Assembly: GCA_037176725.1 (NCBI GenBank)
Contig: JAZBRS010000011.1
Coordinates: forward strand, 186,001-250,000
DNA: 64,000 bases
From: Posidonia oceanica
Lineage: Eukaryota > Streptophyta > Magnoliopsida > Alismatales > Posidoniaceae
Reading direction: 5' to 3'
Below the pieces are notes generated by a model. The model saw nothing but the letters and a program-made list of their open reading frames with translations, had not been told where the DNA came from and did not search any database. A program made the translations under genes and the position numbers. The stretch's first letter is position 1, and each line of letters starts with the position of its first letter. Shown here one piece after another: positions 21,351 to 31,959 of this stretch.

Positions 21351-24300
21351 ATGCAAAGGAGAGACAAGCGATGTGAGTGTGAAACAAACATCTGATAAGG
21401 ACCACACAATGTGGGTGTGAAGACCTGCAAAGGGGAAAGAAAGCAAGCGGAGGGATCACCACTATTCTGTGACCGTTTCCCACTAAACCGTCCCACGATG
21501 TGTCTCACACACTGTCCAAAGCTTGCTGTGCAATCAGATCGTGGAAAAGGGGGAAGAAGACCGTGATCAGTAGTTAATCCGAGGGAAAACTCAACCCAAA
21601 GACACTAAGAAGACGCGAAAGGAGGAAGTAGAGTAGATAGGCAAGAGGGGAAGTCCTAATCTACATGCACGGAAAACAATGCATGTAATGCAAATTACAG
21701 GCAACAAATGATATGCAGTGATTCAGATGGACTTACCTTGGAGATCTGAGGCCTAATCTGAGATAACCTTGGTCAGCATGAAAGTCCACTCCGCCAGGAT
21801 GATCCGGGTAGCTTGGTTGCGAAGATCTGACGGTCCGATCGGAAGTTATCCAGGCTTCAAGTCAAAAGATCCAAGAACCAAGGAAATGAAGGGATCTAAG
21901 TGCAAAAAGTCCTAGGGGTGTGCAGAACAGGGCCTCCCACATACAAGGGAGCTAAAGGTGCTCAAAAGTGTGCTAAGATGCTAAGTGCAATGATGTATGG
22001 GTGCAATGCATGTAAAAATGCAAGAAAAGGACCTATGTGCAAATAGGGAAAAGTGCGAGGGCTTATGTGCAAAACATGGTAAAAATGCAGTGCAAACATG
22101 ATAGGTGCATGCAGGGGTGCAAGTGCAACAATATGTATGGGCAACAGGGGACAGATGCAACAAAGACACAAGGCTAACATGCAATTGGTCAACAAAGGAC
22201 CTAGATGCAATTTTTAGAAAACTTATGGGCTAAGATGCAAAACCAGCAAACAGGAGCAAATCCCAAAAGAAAACCTGCAAGGGATCCTCATGCAACTTTG
22301 GAAAAGTTTGGACAGGAAAAACAAAGCCAAGAAGCAATTAAAACCCACAAAAGATGGTCCCAAGGACCCATGTGCAATTTTTAGGAAAAGCAGGACTAAA
22401 CAGCAAATCTAGAAAAAATCAGGCATGCATAACCACAGTAATGCTCAATAACCTGGGTGCAACCTAAACAGGCCTGTAGGTTTGAAAGCAAAGCTAGAAG
22501 AAAACCACATTGAAACCACAAAGCATTGGAAGGATCTACATGCAAGCTTTTAAAAAGCTAAGGGCTTAACTGCAAGACAAAACAAAGACCTGGGGGGCAT
22601 TTTGAAACTCAGGAGGACTTGGATGCAAATAACAGAAACCTCTGGACCAAACAGCAAACCCAAAAAGAAACAAACACATGCCACAATTGATGCACAAAGG
22701 GTCCAAATGCAATTAAAATAAAATCCAGGGCTTAAAAACAAGAAAACACAAGGCACAACACATTTCCTGGGACTGAGATGCAATAAATGAAACATGCTGG
22801 GGTTTTATGCAATGCCATAATGTTCTAAATGCTGAAATAAATCAAATCTAATAATCAGAGGACCCAGATGTGATTTCAAGAAGCTTAAGGACCCAGACGC
22901 AAAACAACAGAGAGAAAAAACAGAAGAGGATTCATTGTTGTTGGACCCAAAAGTAATTTAAAAGAACCTGCAAACAATTTATGCAATGCAATATGATATG
23001 AAATTCAAATTAAATCACATTCATCAACTGGAGAGGACTAGATTGCAAATGATAAACACAATGGCCTTAGATGTAAAAGACCAAAAAACTACAGCAGTTC
23101 AGAGGGACTTGAAAGCAAATAAACAAAGCTGCAGTATTTTTCATTAATGCAATATAGTTAAATGAGAGATTAAATGAAATATCAACTGTAACAGGATCAC
23201 GTTGCAGATAAGATAAGCATGAGGGCTAAGCTGCAAATAATCCAAATAAACACATGTTAACTAACACAGCAGAGGACCCATACGCAAATAGGTAGAATAT
23301 TAGGGGGCAAACAGTAATGTGGCATGGTTTCAGAACGAAAGTAAAACAGCTAACTATATGCAAGCACTATGCTTTAAATAAATAAAGGACTAACGAGTAA
23401 ATAAAAGAAACTAACGTACTTTAATGTAATGTAAATGAAACGAAAAAATAAAAACATGCGTTGCTACAGTACCATGCGAAGAAAAAAACTAAACGCAGCG
23501 GATCTCCGCGCATGCTGGTGTGCTTGCCGAGGAAGAAGAGAGGTCCAGCGACCTCTGGAAGAGCATACAAGCAACGAAAAGCACATGTAAAGGGCCAGTG
23601 AGCAAGAGGGGGTTCAGACGAACCTCCAGGATGAAGAAGCTACCTAAGGCACTGTCCAGAGCGGGCTGACGACGCGGAGATCGTCGAAGCTGCAAGGCAG
23701 AGGTGGGGAGTGCGGCTGGAGCGGTTGCAGAGCTCGGCGAAGGGTCCGGCGTGCTCCTAGGACCGGCGCGGTGCGTTCTGGACGGCGAGGGAGCGGCTGC
23801 ACAGTGTTAGGCTCGGAGGTGATCTCTGCTCTCCGGCGTTGGATGCAAAGGGGTCGTTTGGGCGTTCTGGTGCTCTCGAAGTGGTGGGGAGGTAGGGGAT
23901 CGCTCGAGGGAACTCTCACGAAGCTCAGGGTGCTCTCAAAAGTGGGTGTGGTGGTCTGAGCCGTTAGGAAAATCCTCTGGTTTTGTTGGGTGCATTGGGT
24001 TCGAAAATGGATCACGGGATGCACAGAGCTTGCGCGGGCAATTGGGGGCTATTGGGCATGAGTGGGGACGTGGCTCGAGGTCTGGAGGGGTGGCAGAAGC
24101 TTGAGCAACGAAGTCGTTGCTCAAACCGAAGTTCTGGGCTGTGGTAGTCTCTATGGGTTAGGGTGAAGCCCAGACGGTGGTGACGCAGGGCAAGGGCGCT
24201 GCTATGACCATTGAGAGGGTGGCTCGGTTCGAGGTTGGCCAAAGAAGTCTTGGAGGACGTCAGTCAGAGTAAATGGGTGGTGGACTGAGGTTAATTGTGA

Positions 24301-25179
24301 GCTGGAGGTGGTCTGTGATGAGCTATGTTGGGTGTTGGGTCTGAGGGAGAGGAGAGGTCCGAGAGGGTGAGGTGAGGGTGGTCTGGGTTTACCTGGGCTC
24401 GGGGTTTAGGTGCTGATCTGTGCTTGGGTTCGAGAGAGAATTGGGTGTTGGTTTTTTGAGGAAGATGCTGGTCTGGGTTCGGTCTATGGAGGAGTTTGGG
24501 TGCTGGTGAGGTGTGGGTTCGGTCTAAGGAGAGAAGATGGTGTTGGTCTGGGTTCGTGGGGGAGAGTGGTGAGGAATTGGGGTGATGGTTCGGGTTTAGT
24601 CTATGGAGGAGGTGTGGATGCAGAGGAGATTTGGGTGTTGGGTTTTTTTGTGGAAGATTGGGCAGGAGAGAGGGAAGGAGGAAAAAAGGAAAGAAGGAGG
24701 AGATTGTGGGCTTGGGTCGGCTGAAGAAAAAAAGGTGAAAGAAAGAGAAAAAAGAAAGAAAAAAGAAGAAGAAGAAGAAAAAGAAGGAAAAGAAGGAAAA
24801 AAGGAAAAAAAAAAGGGCTTAGTGGGCCTTGGGCTTGGTTTGGATTTTTGTTTTGATTATAATTAGTTTAGGTTTGAATTAGTTTAAATGGATTTGGTTG
24901 TTGATTGTTTAAATTGATTAAATTCAAGTTGAAATAGACTTTGTGTTTCAAATGGGTTTTAGGATTTTTTTAAAATGGGGTTTGGGGTTTAGTTTGTTTT
25001 TTCAATGAGTTCGGATGTGTTTTATCTTTAATTGGTTTTAAACTTAAATGAGTTTTGATTTGTTTAAGTGGGTTTTAACTTTAGTTGTTAAATTCAAATT
25101 GGTTTTAATTCTTAATTAGGTTTAAAGATGGGCTTTGCATTTTAAGTGGGCTTGGGGCTTTGATTAGATTTAATTGGGT

Positions 25180-25420
25180 TGTAATTGTAATTTGAATTTG
25201 CATGGATTAGATTTAGGTTTTATGGTTTTAAGTTTTTTTGGGTCTTGATTAGGATTTTATTAGGGTCTTGATTAGGGTTTAGGGTTTTTGAGTGTATTAG
25301 GGTTTAGGGTTTAGGTTAGGGTTTTTTGAGTGGATTAGGGTTTAAGGTTTAATATGGTTGTGGGTTTTGGAGTTTAGAGTTTAGGAGTGGATTATGGTTT
25401 AGGGTTTAATATGGAAAAAG
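25180..25420 (-). repeat. Degenerate plant telomere-type repeats in LTR U3
   Basis: Many GGGTTTAGGG and TTAGGGTTT words on the plus strand (CCCTAAA on the element strand). Equivalent stretches are at 40300-40490 plus 43260-43320 in the second LTR, and AAACCCTA words occur at 4850-5050 in the solo LTR. They are too irregular for a telomere and fit telobox-rich promoter DNA. Confidence 0.7.
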
Positions 25421-26023
25421 GAAAAGAGAGAAAGAAAGGAAGAAGGAAATAAAGAAACAGAGGAAGGGAGGAAAAGAGATTAAAGATTGAATAGCATGGG
25501 ATAAGATAAAAATAAAATAAAATAAAGGTAAAATAGAGGGAAGAGAGGAGAAGAAGGTGGGCCCATTGGAGAGCAAGAAAAGAGGAAAAAAAGAGAGGAA
25601 AAGAAGGAGAAAGAGAAGGAGGATAAGGAGGAGAGAGAAAAGAATAATCAGGAGAGAGAAAAAAGATAATCAGGAGAGAGAAATGGATAATCAAAAGAGA
25701 AAGAAGGTGAAAGGCTTGGGTTTGGAGGGGGTTTTGTGAGTATGTGACCTAGGACTTCTAGGGTTTGACCTAGGGTTTAATCTAGGGTTTTCTAAGGTTT
25801 TAAATCGGATTTTTGAAGGGTTTTTGGAAGGTTTAGGGTTTAGGATTTTGAGAGGGTTGGGTTTGGTTTGATGGTTTGGTTTAGGGAATTATATTGGTTT
25901 TGGAATGGGGTGAAGGTCTAGGATTAAAGGAGGGTGAACTTCCAGACCTCAGAATCAGTTCCAGAGTGCTCCCAGAGTGTCCCCAGCCAGCTGTGACCAC
26001 TTGGCTAAAATGGGGTGTCTACA

Positions 26024-28245
26024 GATACGAGCCTAAGGACAGAATCCTAGGTTGCGGCCCCCTCCTTAGAGAGACAAACCCGCCACCTAGGCGCTCTTGG
26101 TGGACCATGAAGAAGGTCAAAGAGTGGTACCCAAAAGAAAGCCAAAATCCTATTCGAGTGACCCACAAGGTTGTTCTTACTTCTGGCCTAGAATCCCATT
26201 CCTTGTGAGCACGTAGGTTTAACTAATTGATTAATTAATCACTTGAACAAATAAAAACCTACGATCTGTTTGAAATCTGTACTGATTTGCAATTTCCTGT
26301 TTGTTGCGCGATCTATCCAGAACAGATCTTGGTTGCTGGAAGAATAGCGCGCAAGCCGCCTATTCAAAAGGTGCCTTGCTCCACCACCGTTTGAAACTGC
26401 GACGTGTTTCGCCGCCTGAGTTACAGGCAACTACAGGAAAGAACGCTCCAATGTGCCTTGCTTGTAGGAATCAGATTGTCACCATCAACAGGTTGCAGAA
26501 ATGCTAGAACAGCAACTGCTTATTTTTTTTACTTAATCGGGTTTGCATTAAATAATGTAATGGAGTCTGTAATTTCCTTTTCAAGCATTTTTTGTAATAG
26601 TTTAAAAAACAATCTTGCAATGGAGTGCATCGGTCTATCTTCCGCCTCCTACCTCCACGGTACAACCAAGCATGGGCCCAAATGGGTTCTTATTCAAAGC
26701 TTCAACTTCACAAGCAGAGGAGCTGGAAACCCCTAGTTTCTCACAAGTAGCAGGTCGGTGAAAGTTCGCACATGCCTCCATCCCCTTCAACTACAATACT
26801 GACCCAGAACTCAACAAAAGCTCATCATATGAAGAAGGAAGGGAGACAAATCACTCTCAGTCATGGAGCACCCCACCTGAGCTCATGCATCCCGAAGTGA
26901 CCTCCCATGTTGTACCTCCCACCACAGCTGCTTCTTATCCAACTGAAGAAGAAACCAATGAGGTTCAGCGATCCCTGGCATGGCAACACCATTCATATAA
27001 AGACCCGCAAACTTCAAACATCCAAGGACACTACTTCTCAAACTACCACTACAGTCCATTTACCACACCAACTTACACCCATACTACACCAAACCCTACG
27101 GTAAACTTCCCTACCCAAGGTCCCTTCACACAATACCACACAACACCCACTTACCCATCCATCCACCCAACCCCACCATACACGACCCACTACTTCCTGC
27201 AATGTCCCAGAATATCACACCCACTACAAACTCCCGCCAACATGCAATGCTACCATACTCCACATAACCTACCACCACCACCATTTCACCAAACACATGG
27301 TCTCCCAAACCAAGGGCAACATGCCGTGCCAGGATCGGACCTCAAAAGAATGATTGCTGAAGCGTTGGCAAAGGCCGGGGTCACGTCAAAAGCATCAATA
27401 GGCTATGATACCTCCAAATATCTCACTTTAGCCTCCCACTAGGGTTTAAAATGCCAAAGATGAGGAGGTACAATGGAACAGAGGATCTCAGAAATCATCT
27501 TGCTGCCTTCACTTTGGATACTCTGCCTTACCATTATGATACAGGGCTCATTGTGTATCTCTTCTTCAAAACACTTGAGGGAGAGGCTCTAAAATGGTTT
27601 GACAGCCTCACTGCCTATGACCTCCAAGACATCAAGACAGTTGAAGAAAAGTTCCTGAATCAGTATAGTCATCGGGTGCCACACAAACCCACTACGGGCG
27701 ACCTCACTGCTGAGAGGATGAGACCCAACGAAGACTTTGTCACCTTCGCAAGCAGACGGAGAGATATGGCCACTTGGTCAGAATGCTACATACCCGAGGG
27801 TCAAGCCATGGATCATAGCTAGAAACACCACGGAGGCGCTCAGGGCTGGACTACTGGTGGGCGACTTTCATACCTACCCACAGTTATACAAGTGGGCTGC
27901 AAAGGTCATGCGCAACAGGGAAGAGTTGCCATTTCTAAAGCTCGAGGGGAAAAATCGAAAAAAGATTGCAAGGCATACAGTGGAAGGTGTCACAGGAAGC
28001 ACGACATAGCTCTCCACACAACAGAACCAGAGGGGATGGAAGGGCCAGTAGTTCCAGCCAGCAGAACCACAGCGGCAGCCACCTCAGCAGTTCCAATCCC
28101 AACATCCTAACTTTCCCACAGATGCCCAACAGGGGCAGATAGGTAATCAGTATAGAGGACCACCACAAGGGCAGAGGAGTTACAACAATGTTCCTCCACC
28201 ACAGGCATACAAGGGGCCAAGAAGGCAAAGCTATCCACCACTTCC
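26024..28245 (+). mobile_element. Fragment of a plus-strand Ty3/gypsy element (5' region and gag)
   Basis: After the LTR boundary at 26023 the strand sense changes. 26024-26884 has no convincing gene; a frame reaching 26208 encodes a basic peptide with P-P-P-R-R-S-W-W that I do not recognise. 26885-28240 is gag. The fragment is cut at 28246 by the T-run of antisense LINE-E, and no LTR, protease or RT in this orientation is seen. It is a different family from Tat-2 and Tat-3: its gag core is not like theirs. Confidence 0.7.
26885..28240 (+). pseudogene. Ty3/gypsy gag (plus strand)
   Basis: The N-terminal part (26885-27442) is rich in P, T, H and Y and ends in a stop. The core from 27451 has P-K-M-R-R-Y-N-G-T-E-D and L-E-G-E-A-L-K-W-F-D-S-L, then E-E-K-F-L-N-Q-Y, the signature of the retrotransposon gag (capsid) domain. 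A frameshift near 27815 moves the frame; A-A-K-V-M-R-N-R-E-E (about 27890) continues the core. The C-terminal part (about 28030-28240), in a further frame, is rich in Q, P and N. No zinc knuckle is reached before LINE-E cuts the gene. Confidence 0.78.
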
Positions 28246-30291
28246 TTTTTTTTTCTTTTTTTTTTTGCCAGGCAAAGGAGAGAGACCCTCGAAATATATA
28301 AAAGAGAGAAAACTGTATAGATAAAAGGCAAGGAGCACAACCACCCCAAGCCCGAGCCCTAGGCTCAAACAAGGAAAAGCCAAAGCATCCCAACCATCCC
28401 AACATAGGTGAAAGCAGCTCACGGCTGCAGCCCCAGCCCAACAGTAACAGTAGGGAGGAAACAATAAATTAAAAAGCAGTTCATGGCTACAGTCTAGGCT
28501 CAGCAACAACAGTAAAAACCAAAATAAAACTGGTAGAGCCCAGCCCACTTCAGAGCCAAATTTCTCTACATAAAATCATAACCAATTTATGGATATAATT
28601 CGACTCAAACAATCGCTTGTTGCGTTCTAACCAGACACTGGTGACGACCCTTGAGAAAGCACAGGCAAATCGATGTTGCACCGATGAGGGAGATCTATGT
28701 TGCTGAAAACGAAGGAGAAGGGAGTTGATCGCTTCGTTCAAGGTATCACAAGCCAAGGCGTGCACATTGCAGGTGGGCAGCAAGGTTGACCACACTTGCA
28801 AAGTGAAGCTACAGCTCCAGAGAACATGATCGGTGGTCTCGAAGGTGCAACAGCAAAGCGGGCACCTCGAGACAAGAGTAAGACCTCGCTGTTGAAGGAG
28901 GTCATGTGTGGAAAGTTCATAGCTTAGCGCTCGCCACGTACAAAACGCTTTCCAGGGAACAGTTCCGCTGCACCAGATGAAACTCGTCCAGGTCTTCACC
29001 GCTTCATGGTCACGGACAGCATTCCAAGCTGATCTGAACGTAAACCCTGTATCATCTAGGTCCCAGATGATCGAGTCCTGTCCCGTCGAAAGAGGGGTGG
29101 CCAGTACCTCCGGCCAGAGTTCATGCATCTCCATAGTCGTGGCCGGCAGCAAGTTCTAGCAGCTATTAGTGATGAACCTGCTGACACGGCTAGATAGATC
29201 ACAAGCAAGGCCTTGTCTCATTCGCTCTCCCATGTGTGATATCAAGGGCTGACGACCGAGCCACGGATCAAGAAAGAAACGAGTGTGGCGACCATCTCCC
29301 AACTTGTAGCTCATCAGGTTGACCGCCAACTGACGCACACTGAGGATGCCCCTCCATGCCCATGAAGCCTACTACGGGGGTCAAGAACACCAGATGGATC
29401 CACCACTGATGTATTTGCATCGCATCCACTTCACCCAAAGCGCCTCCTTGTTGGTTTCAAACTCCCATAGCAACCGGAGAAGACTTGCCTTGTTACAGTT
29501 AATCGTTCGATGAATACTCAGACCACCTTCATCCTTAGGCCGACAGACATTCTTCTAGGAGATGAAAACAATCCTCTTGGGTCCCAGACCGTACCAAAGG
29601 AAACCCAGCAACAGCTTGTCAATCTCCTTGTGCACACTGACTGGAAGGTTGAAAACAGATAACCAATAGAGGTGCATGGCGATCAACACCGATTTAATCA
29701 GTTCTGCCCTACCCACAAAAGAGAGCAATCTTGCTTTCCAAGATTGAAACCACTACATGATCGCCTGAATCAGTGGTGAGCATGCTCCTGGCGATAACCT
29801 TTTGGAGATCAATGGAAGACCCAAGTAGTGAATGGGGAGTTCACCTTGGCTAAGCCCGAGATGAGAGGAGATCCAGCACCTATGCTGCACGGTTCCTCCA
29901 TAGAAAATGGCACTCTTTGCATAATTGATCTTCATCCCCGAAAGAGAGGAGAATTGGTCCAAGATGCTATTGAGATTCCTAGCATTTTTCTTGTCTGCCC
30001 GAAGGAAAGTCATAACATCATCTGTGAAGATGATGTGAGAGATTGTTACTGATCCACAAGCAATTGGATCAATCTCCCCACCCTCCTCAGCCTTTCTGAA
30101 TAAAGTAGAGAGTACCTACATAGCCAGTAAGAATAGATACGGGGAAAGAGGGTCCCCTTGATGGATCCCATTATTAGAATTAAAAGTCGTAGATCGTTCC
30201 CCATTAATCTGCAAAGCAAAGAAGGGGTTCATGCATGCCTTCAGCCACCTGATCCATTTACTATCAAATCCAACACTAAGTAGCACATCAC
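28246..30291 (-). mobile_element. LINE-E (antisense), 3' part: RT C-terminus, zinc-binding domain, 3' end
   Basis: The T-run 28246-28266 (one C inside) is the poly(A) tail of a minus-strand LINE that landed in the plus-strand gag. Reading upward: 3' untranslated region, a zf-RVT-like domain (29152-28550, with C-P-L-C-C and H-V-L-W-S-C), and RT with F-T-D-D at 30028-30017 where other copies have F-A-D-D. It is interrupted at 30291/30292 by LINE-D and continues at 35843-36459. Confidence 0.88.
30278..30291. repeat. Left target-site duplication of LINE-D
   Basis: AAGTAGCACATCAC occurs here and at 35829-35842. The first AA may be part of the poly(A) on the right side, so the duplication is 12-14 bp. 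The two halves of LINE-E join in frame across it. Confidence 0.93.
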
Positions 30292-30399
30292 TCTCTCTTT
30301 TCACTTGTAGTCCGACCCAATTAGGGCTCTTAGTCTACTAATTTGAATTAGTGCTCGTGCCGCTTTCCCTGTTCAGCGGAGCATCATGTATCAGTAACC

Positions 30400-31959
30400 A
30401 TGGTTACTGTTAACCCATCTAGCCCGACACGAACCCTGGGAGACTTTCTCCCCTCCTCCCTCCGAGGTTCGACGGAAGGGGGCGTTGATGCCAACCCGGG
30501 GGTGGATCACTTTCCGGCCTTGCGAGGTGGTCATGGTACTGCTTCTCGGGGGAGAGGGGTACGTGGAAGTAGTGCTCCATGCCGGACCCACTCTTGCTCC
30601 AAACGACCGAAGGACGGGTACCAGGTCCGCCGCGCTTCTGGTGGTGCAACTGCTCTGGTGGTGGCTCAACCTGCCTCCTGGGTAGAGAGATGTTCCAACT
30701 CCAAAAGTTGGTCCCTGAGGGCCCTTAGTTACTTTGCTCTGGTGATCAAGAACGGAGTAAAAGTCGCAGTTGGTCAGCAGGAAGAAGTGGCAACAGCAGC
30801 GGCGAACTGGGAGAGAGTGCTGATGGGGTACTTTGTGGGTCTTAAGCCCTACGTTCCTGCTCTGGCGGCTTACGTTAAGAAGCTCTGGATGCTCAAGGGA
30901 ACGCTCCAGGTCCTATCGAGAGGAAATGGGTTTCTACTATTCAGATTCTCCAATGACGGAGATAAGCAACGGGCACTGGAAGATGGACCATGGTTCATTC
31001 AAGGTAAACCTCTAGTCCTCCGATCTTGGACCATAGAATCCAAGTTCGAGAAGGATAAGCTGACCACAATTCCGGTGTGGGTCAAGTTCCCCAATCTCCC
31101 ACTAAGCTTCTGGTCGCCGACACTTATCGGAAGGATTGCAAGCACCCTGGGAACTCCTCTGTACATGGATGAAGCCACTGCTAGGGGGGAGAGAGTAGAC
31201 TTTGCCTGGGTCTGTATCGAGATTAAGTCTTCCTTCTCATTCCCCCTTGTAACTCACTTGGAAGTAGGTGGAATTCAAGAGGATATTGATGTGGATTACG
31301 ATTGGGAACCTAAGCCATGCCTGCAATGCTCTTCATTTGGTCATGATCCAGGTACTTGCCTGTCTACTGCTACCATCCTAACTCTTCAAACAAGTCCTGC
31401 TGGCTCTTATTCTACATCTAGAGATGTGGTAATGGAGGAGGTAAGGATGGCATCTGGGGGAACGTCCATGCCCTCTGATCCAGCTCCTGTCATGCCAAAT
31501 GTGGGGCAGTATAAAAACTCCACTGAGAGATCGAGATTGGGTGGCAATCCTCGCTCTGGAACGTTGGGAAATGATCGGGCTGTAACCCCTCCTGTCGAGC
31601 ATATACTGGACTCTACTACGAACATGGAAAGCAATCAAGCACCTGCCTCATCTGAGGGGAAGACACTAAAAGGTGATAATACTGACACCATGCCGAGTAA
31701 TGGGAAGGGACTCCTTAATGTCGCAGCAAAGCACAAGTATAAGGCTACACCTCATTCTAAAAAGGTTAGTCCGGCGTCACCTTCTAGGACCTCAAATGCA
31801 TTCTCCACTCTCAGTGAGCCGGAGGACGATGTTAAGTCCTTAATTCTCAAAGCTCAACAATCACAAAAGACCATCCACCCAAAACTTTTGGGTACTAGTG
31901 GAATGGATATTGAACCAGGTGGACGCCTGGAGCAAAACATTCCACCGAACCGCCAATGA
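30400..31959 (+). CDS. LINE-D ORF1 protein (519 aa), DUF4283-like with CCHC knuckle
   Basis: RNA-binding ORF1 product of a plant LINE, expected to bind element RNA in ribonucleoprotein particles. An intact frame of 519 codons. The N-terminus (residues 1-110) is basic and Gly/Ser-rich with R-T-L-G-D-F-L-P, shared with LINE-C. A DUF4283-like domain spans about residues 110-270 (W-E-R-V-L-M-G-Y-F, S-R-G-N-G-F-L-L-F, G-P-W-F, I-P-V-W-V-K-F-P). The zinc knuckle C307-x2-C310-x4-H315-x4-C320 follows D-Y-D-W-E-P-K-P. The C-terminal third is low-complexity. The ATG at 30400 is chosen because the region after it aligns with LINE-C; the 108-bp leader before it has no longer frame. The TGA stop overlaps the ORF2 ATG. 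Confidence 0.9.
   Translation: MVTVNPSSPTRTLGDFLPSSLRGSTEGGVDANPGVDHFPALRGGHGTASRGRGVRGSSAPCRTHSCSKRPKDGYQVRRASGGATALVVAQPASWVERCSNSKSWSLRALSYFALVIKNGVKVAVGQQEEVATAAANWERVLMGYFVGLKPYVPALAAYVKKLWMLKGTLQVLSRGNGFLLFRFSNDGDKQRALEDGPWFIQGKPLVLRSWTIESKFEKDKLTTIPVWVKFPNLPLSFWSPTLIGRIASTLGTPLYMDEATARGERVDFAWVCIEIKSSFSFPLVTHLEVGGIQEDIDVDYDWEPKPCLQCSSFGHDPGTCLSTATILTLQTSPAGSYSTSRDVVMEEVRMASGGTSMPSDPAPVMPNVGQYKNSTERSRLGGNPRSGTLGNDRAVTPPVEHILDSTTNMESNQAPASSEGKTLKGDNTDTMPSNGKGLLNVAAKHKYKATPHSKKVSPASPSRTSNAFSTLSEPEDDVKSLILKAQQSQKTIHPKLLGTSGMDIEPGGRLEQNIPPNRQ

Larger units (their letters stand above)
20844..26023 (-). mobile_element. Older LTR, variant B, truncated by Tat-2 (5,180 bp of its upstream part)
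   Basis: The outer end at 26023 reads TGTAGACACCCC (minus), as does the LTR end at 43873. From 26023 downward: telomere-like and T/G-rich U3 (about 26000-24850), a purine/pyrimidine tract (about 24830-24700), a GC-richer leader (about 24700-23645), AT-rich sequence (about 23500-21780), and a 91-bp tandem block (about 20965-21298). It breaks off at 20844 in sequence that corresponds to about 36965 in the other variant B copy, so its last 500 bp or so (U5) are missing. GATAC (26024-26028) is the candidate duplication; no partner is seen. Confidence 0.82.

Noticed and set aside
25180..25420. True interstitial telomere
   Set aside because: Words are irregular, mixed with other sequence, and repeated at the same position in several LTRs.
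24603..25739. Lys/Glu/Arg-rich frames
   Set aside because: Simple translation of GAA/AAG-rich low-complexity tracts.
17571..26023. A single 8.45-kb LTR
   Set aside because: A second LTR start (TGTTGACACCCC) at 20843 and duplicated internal words show one LTR nested in another.
28246..28266. T-run as a transcription terminator
   Set aside because: It is the poly(A) tail of antisense LINE-E, followed by the conserved LINE 3' end.
30391..30669. Minus frames opposite LINE-D ORF1
   Set aside because: Shadow frames of the intact plus-strand ORF1.
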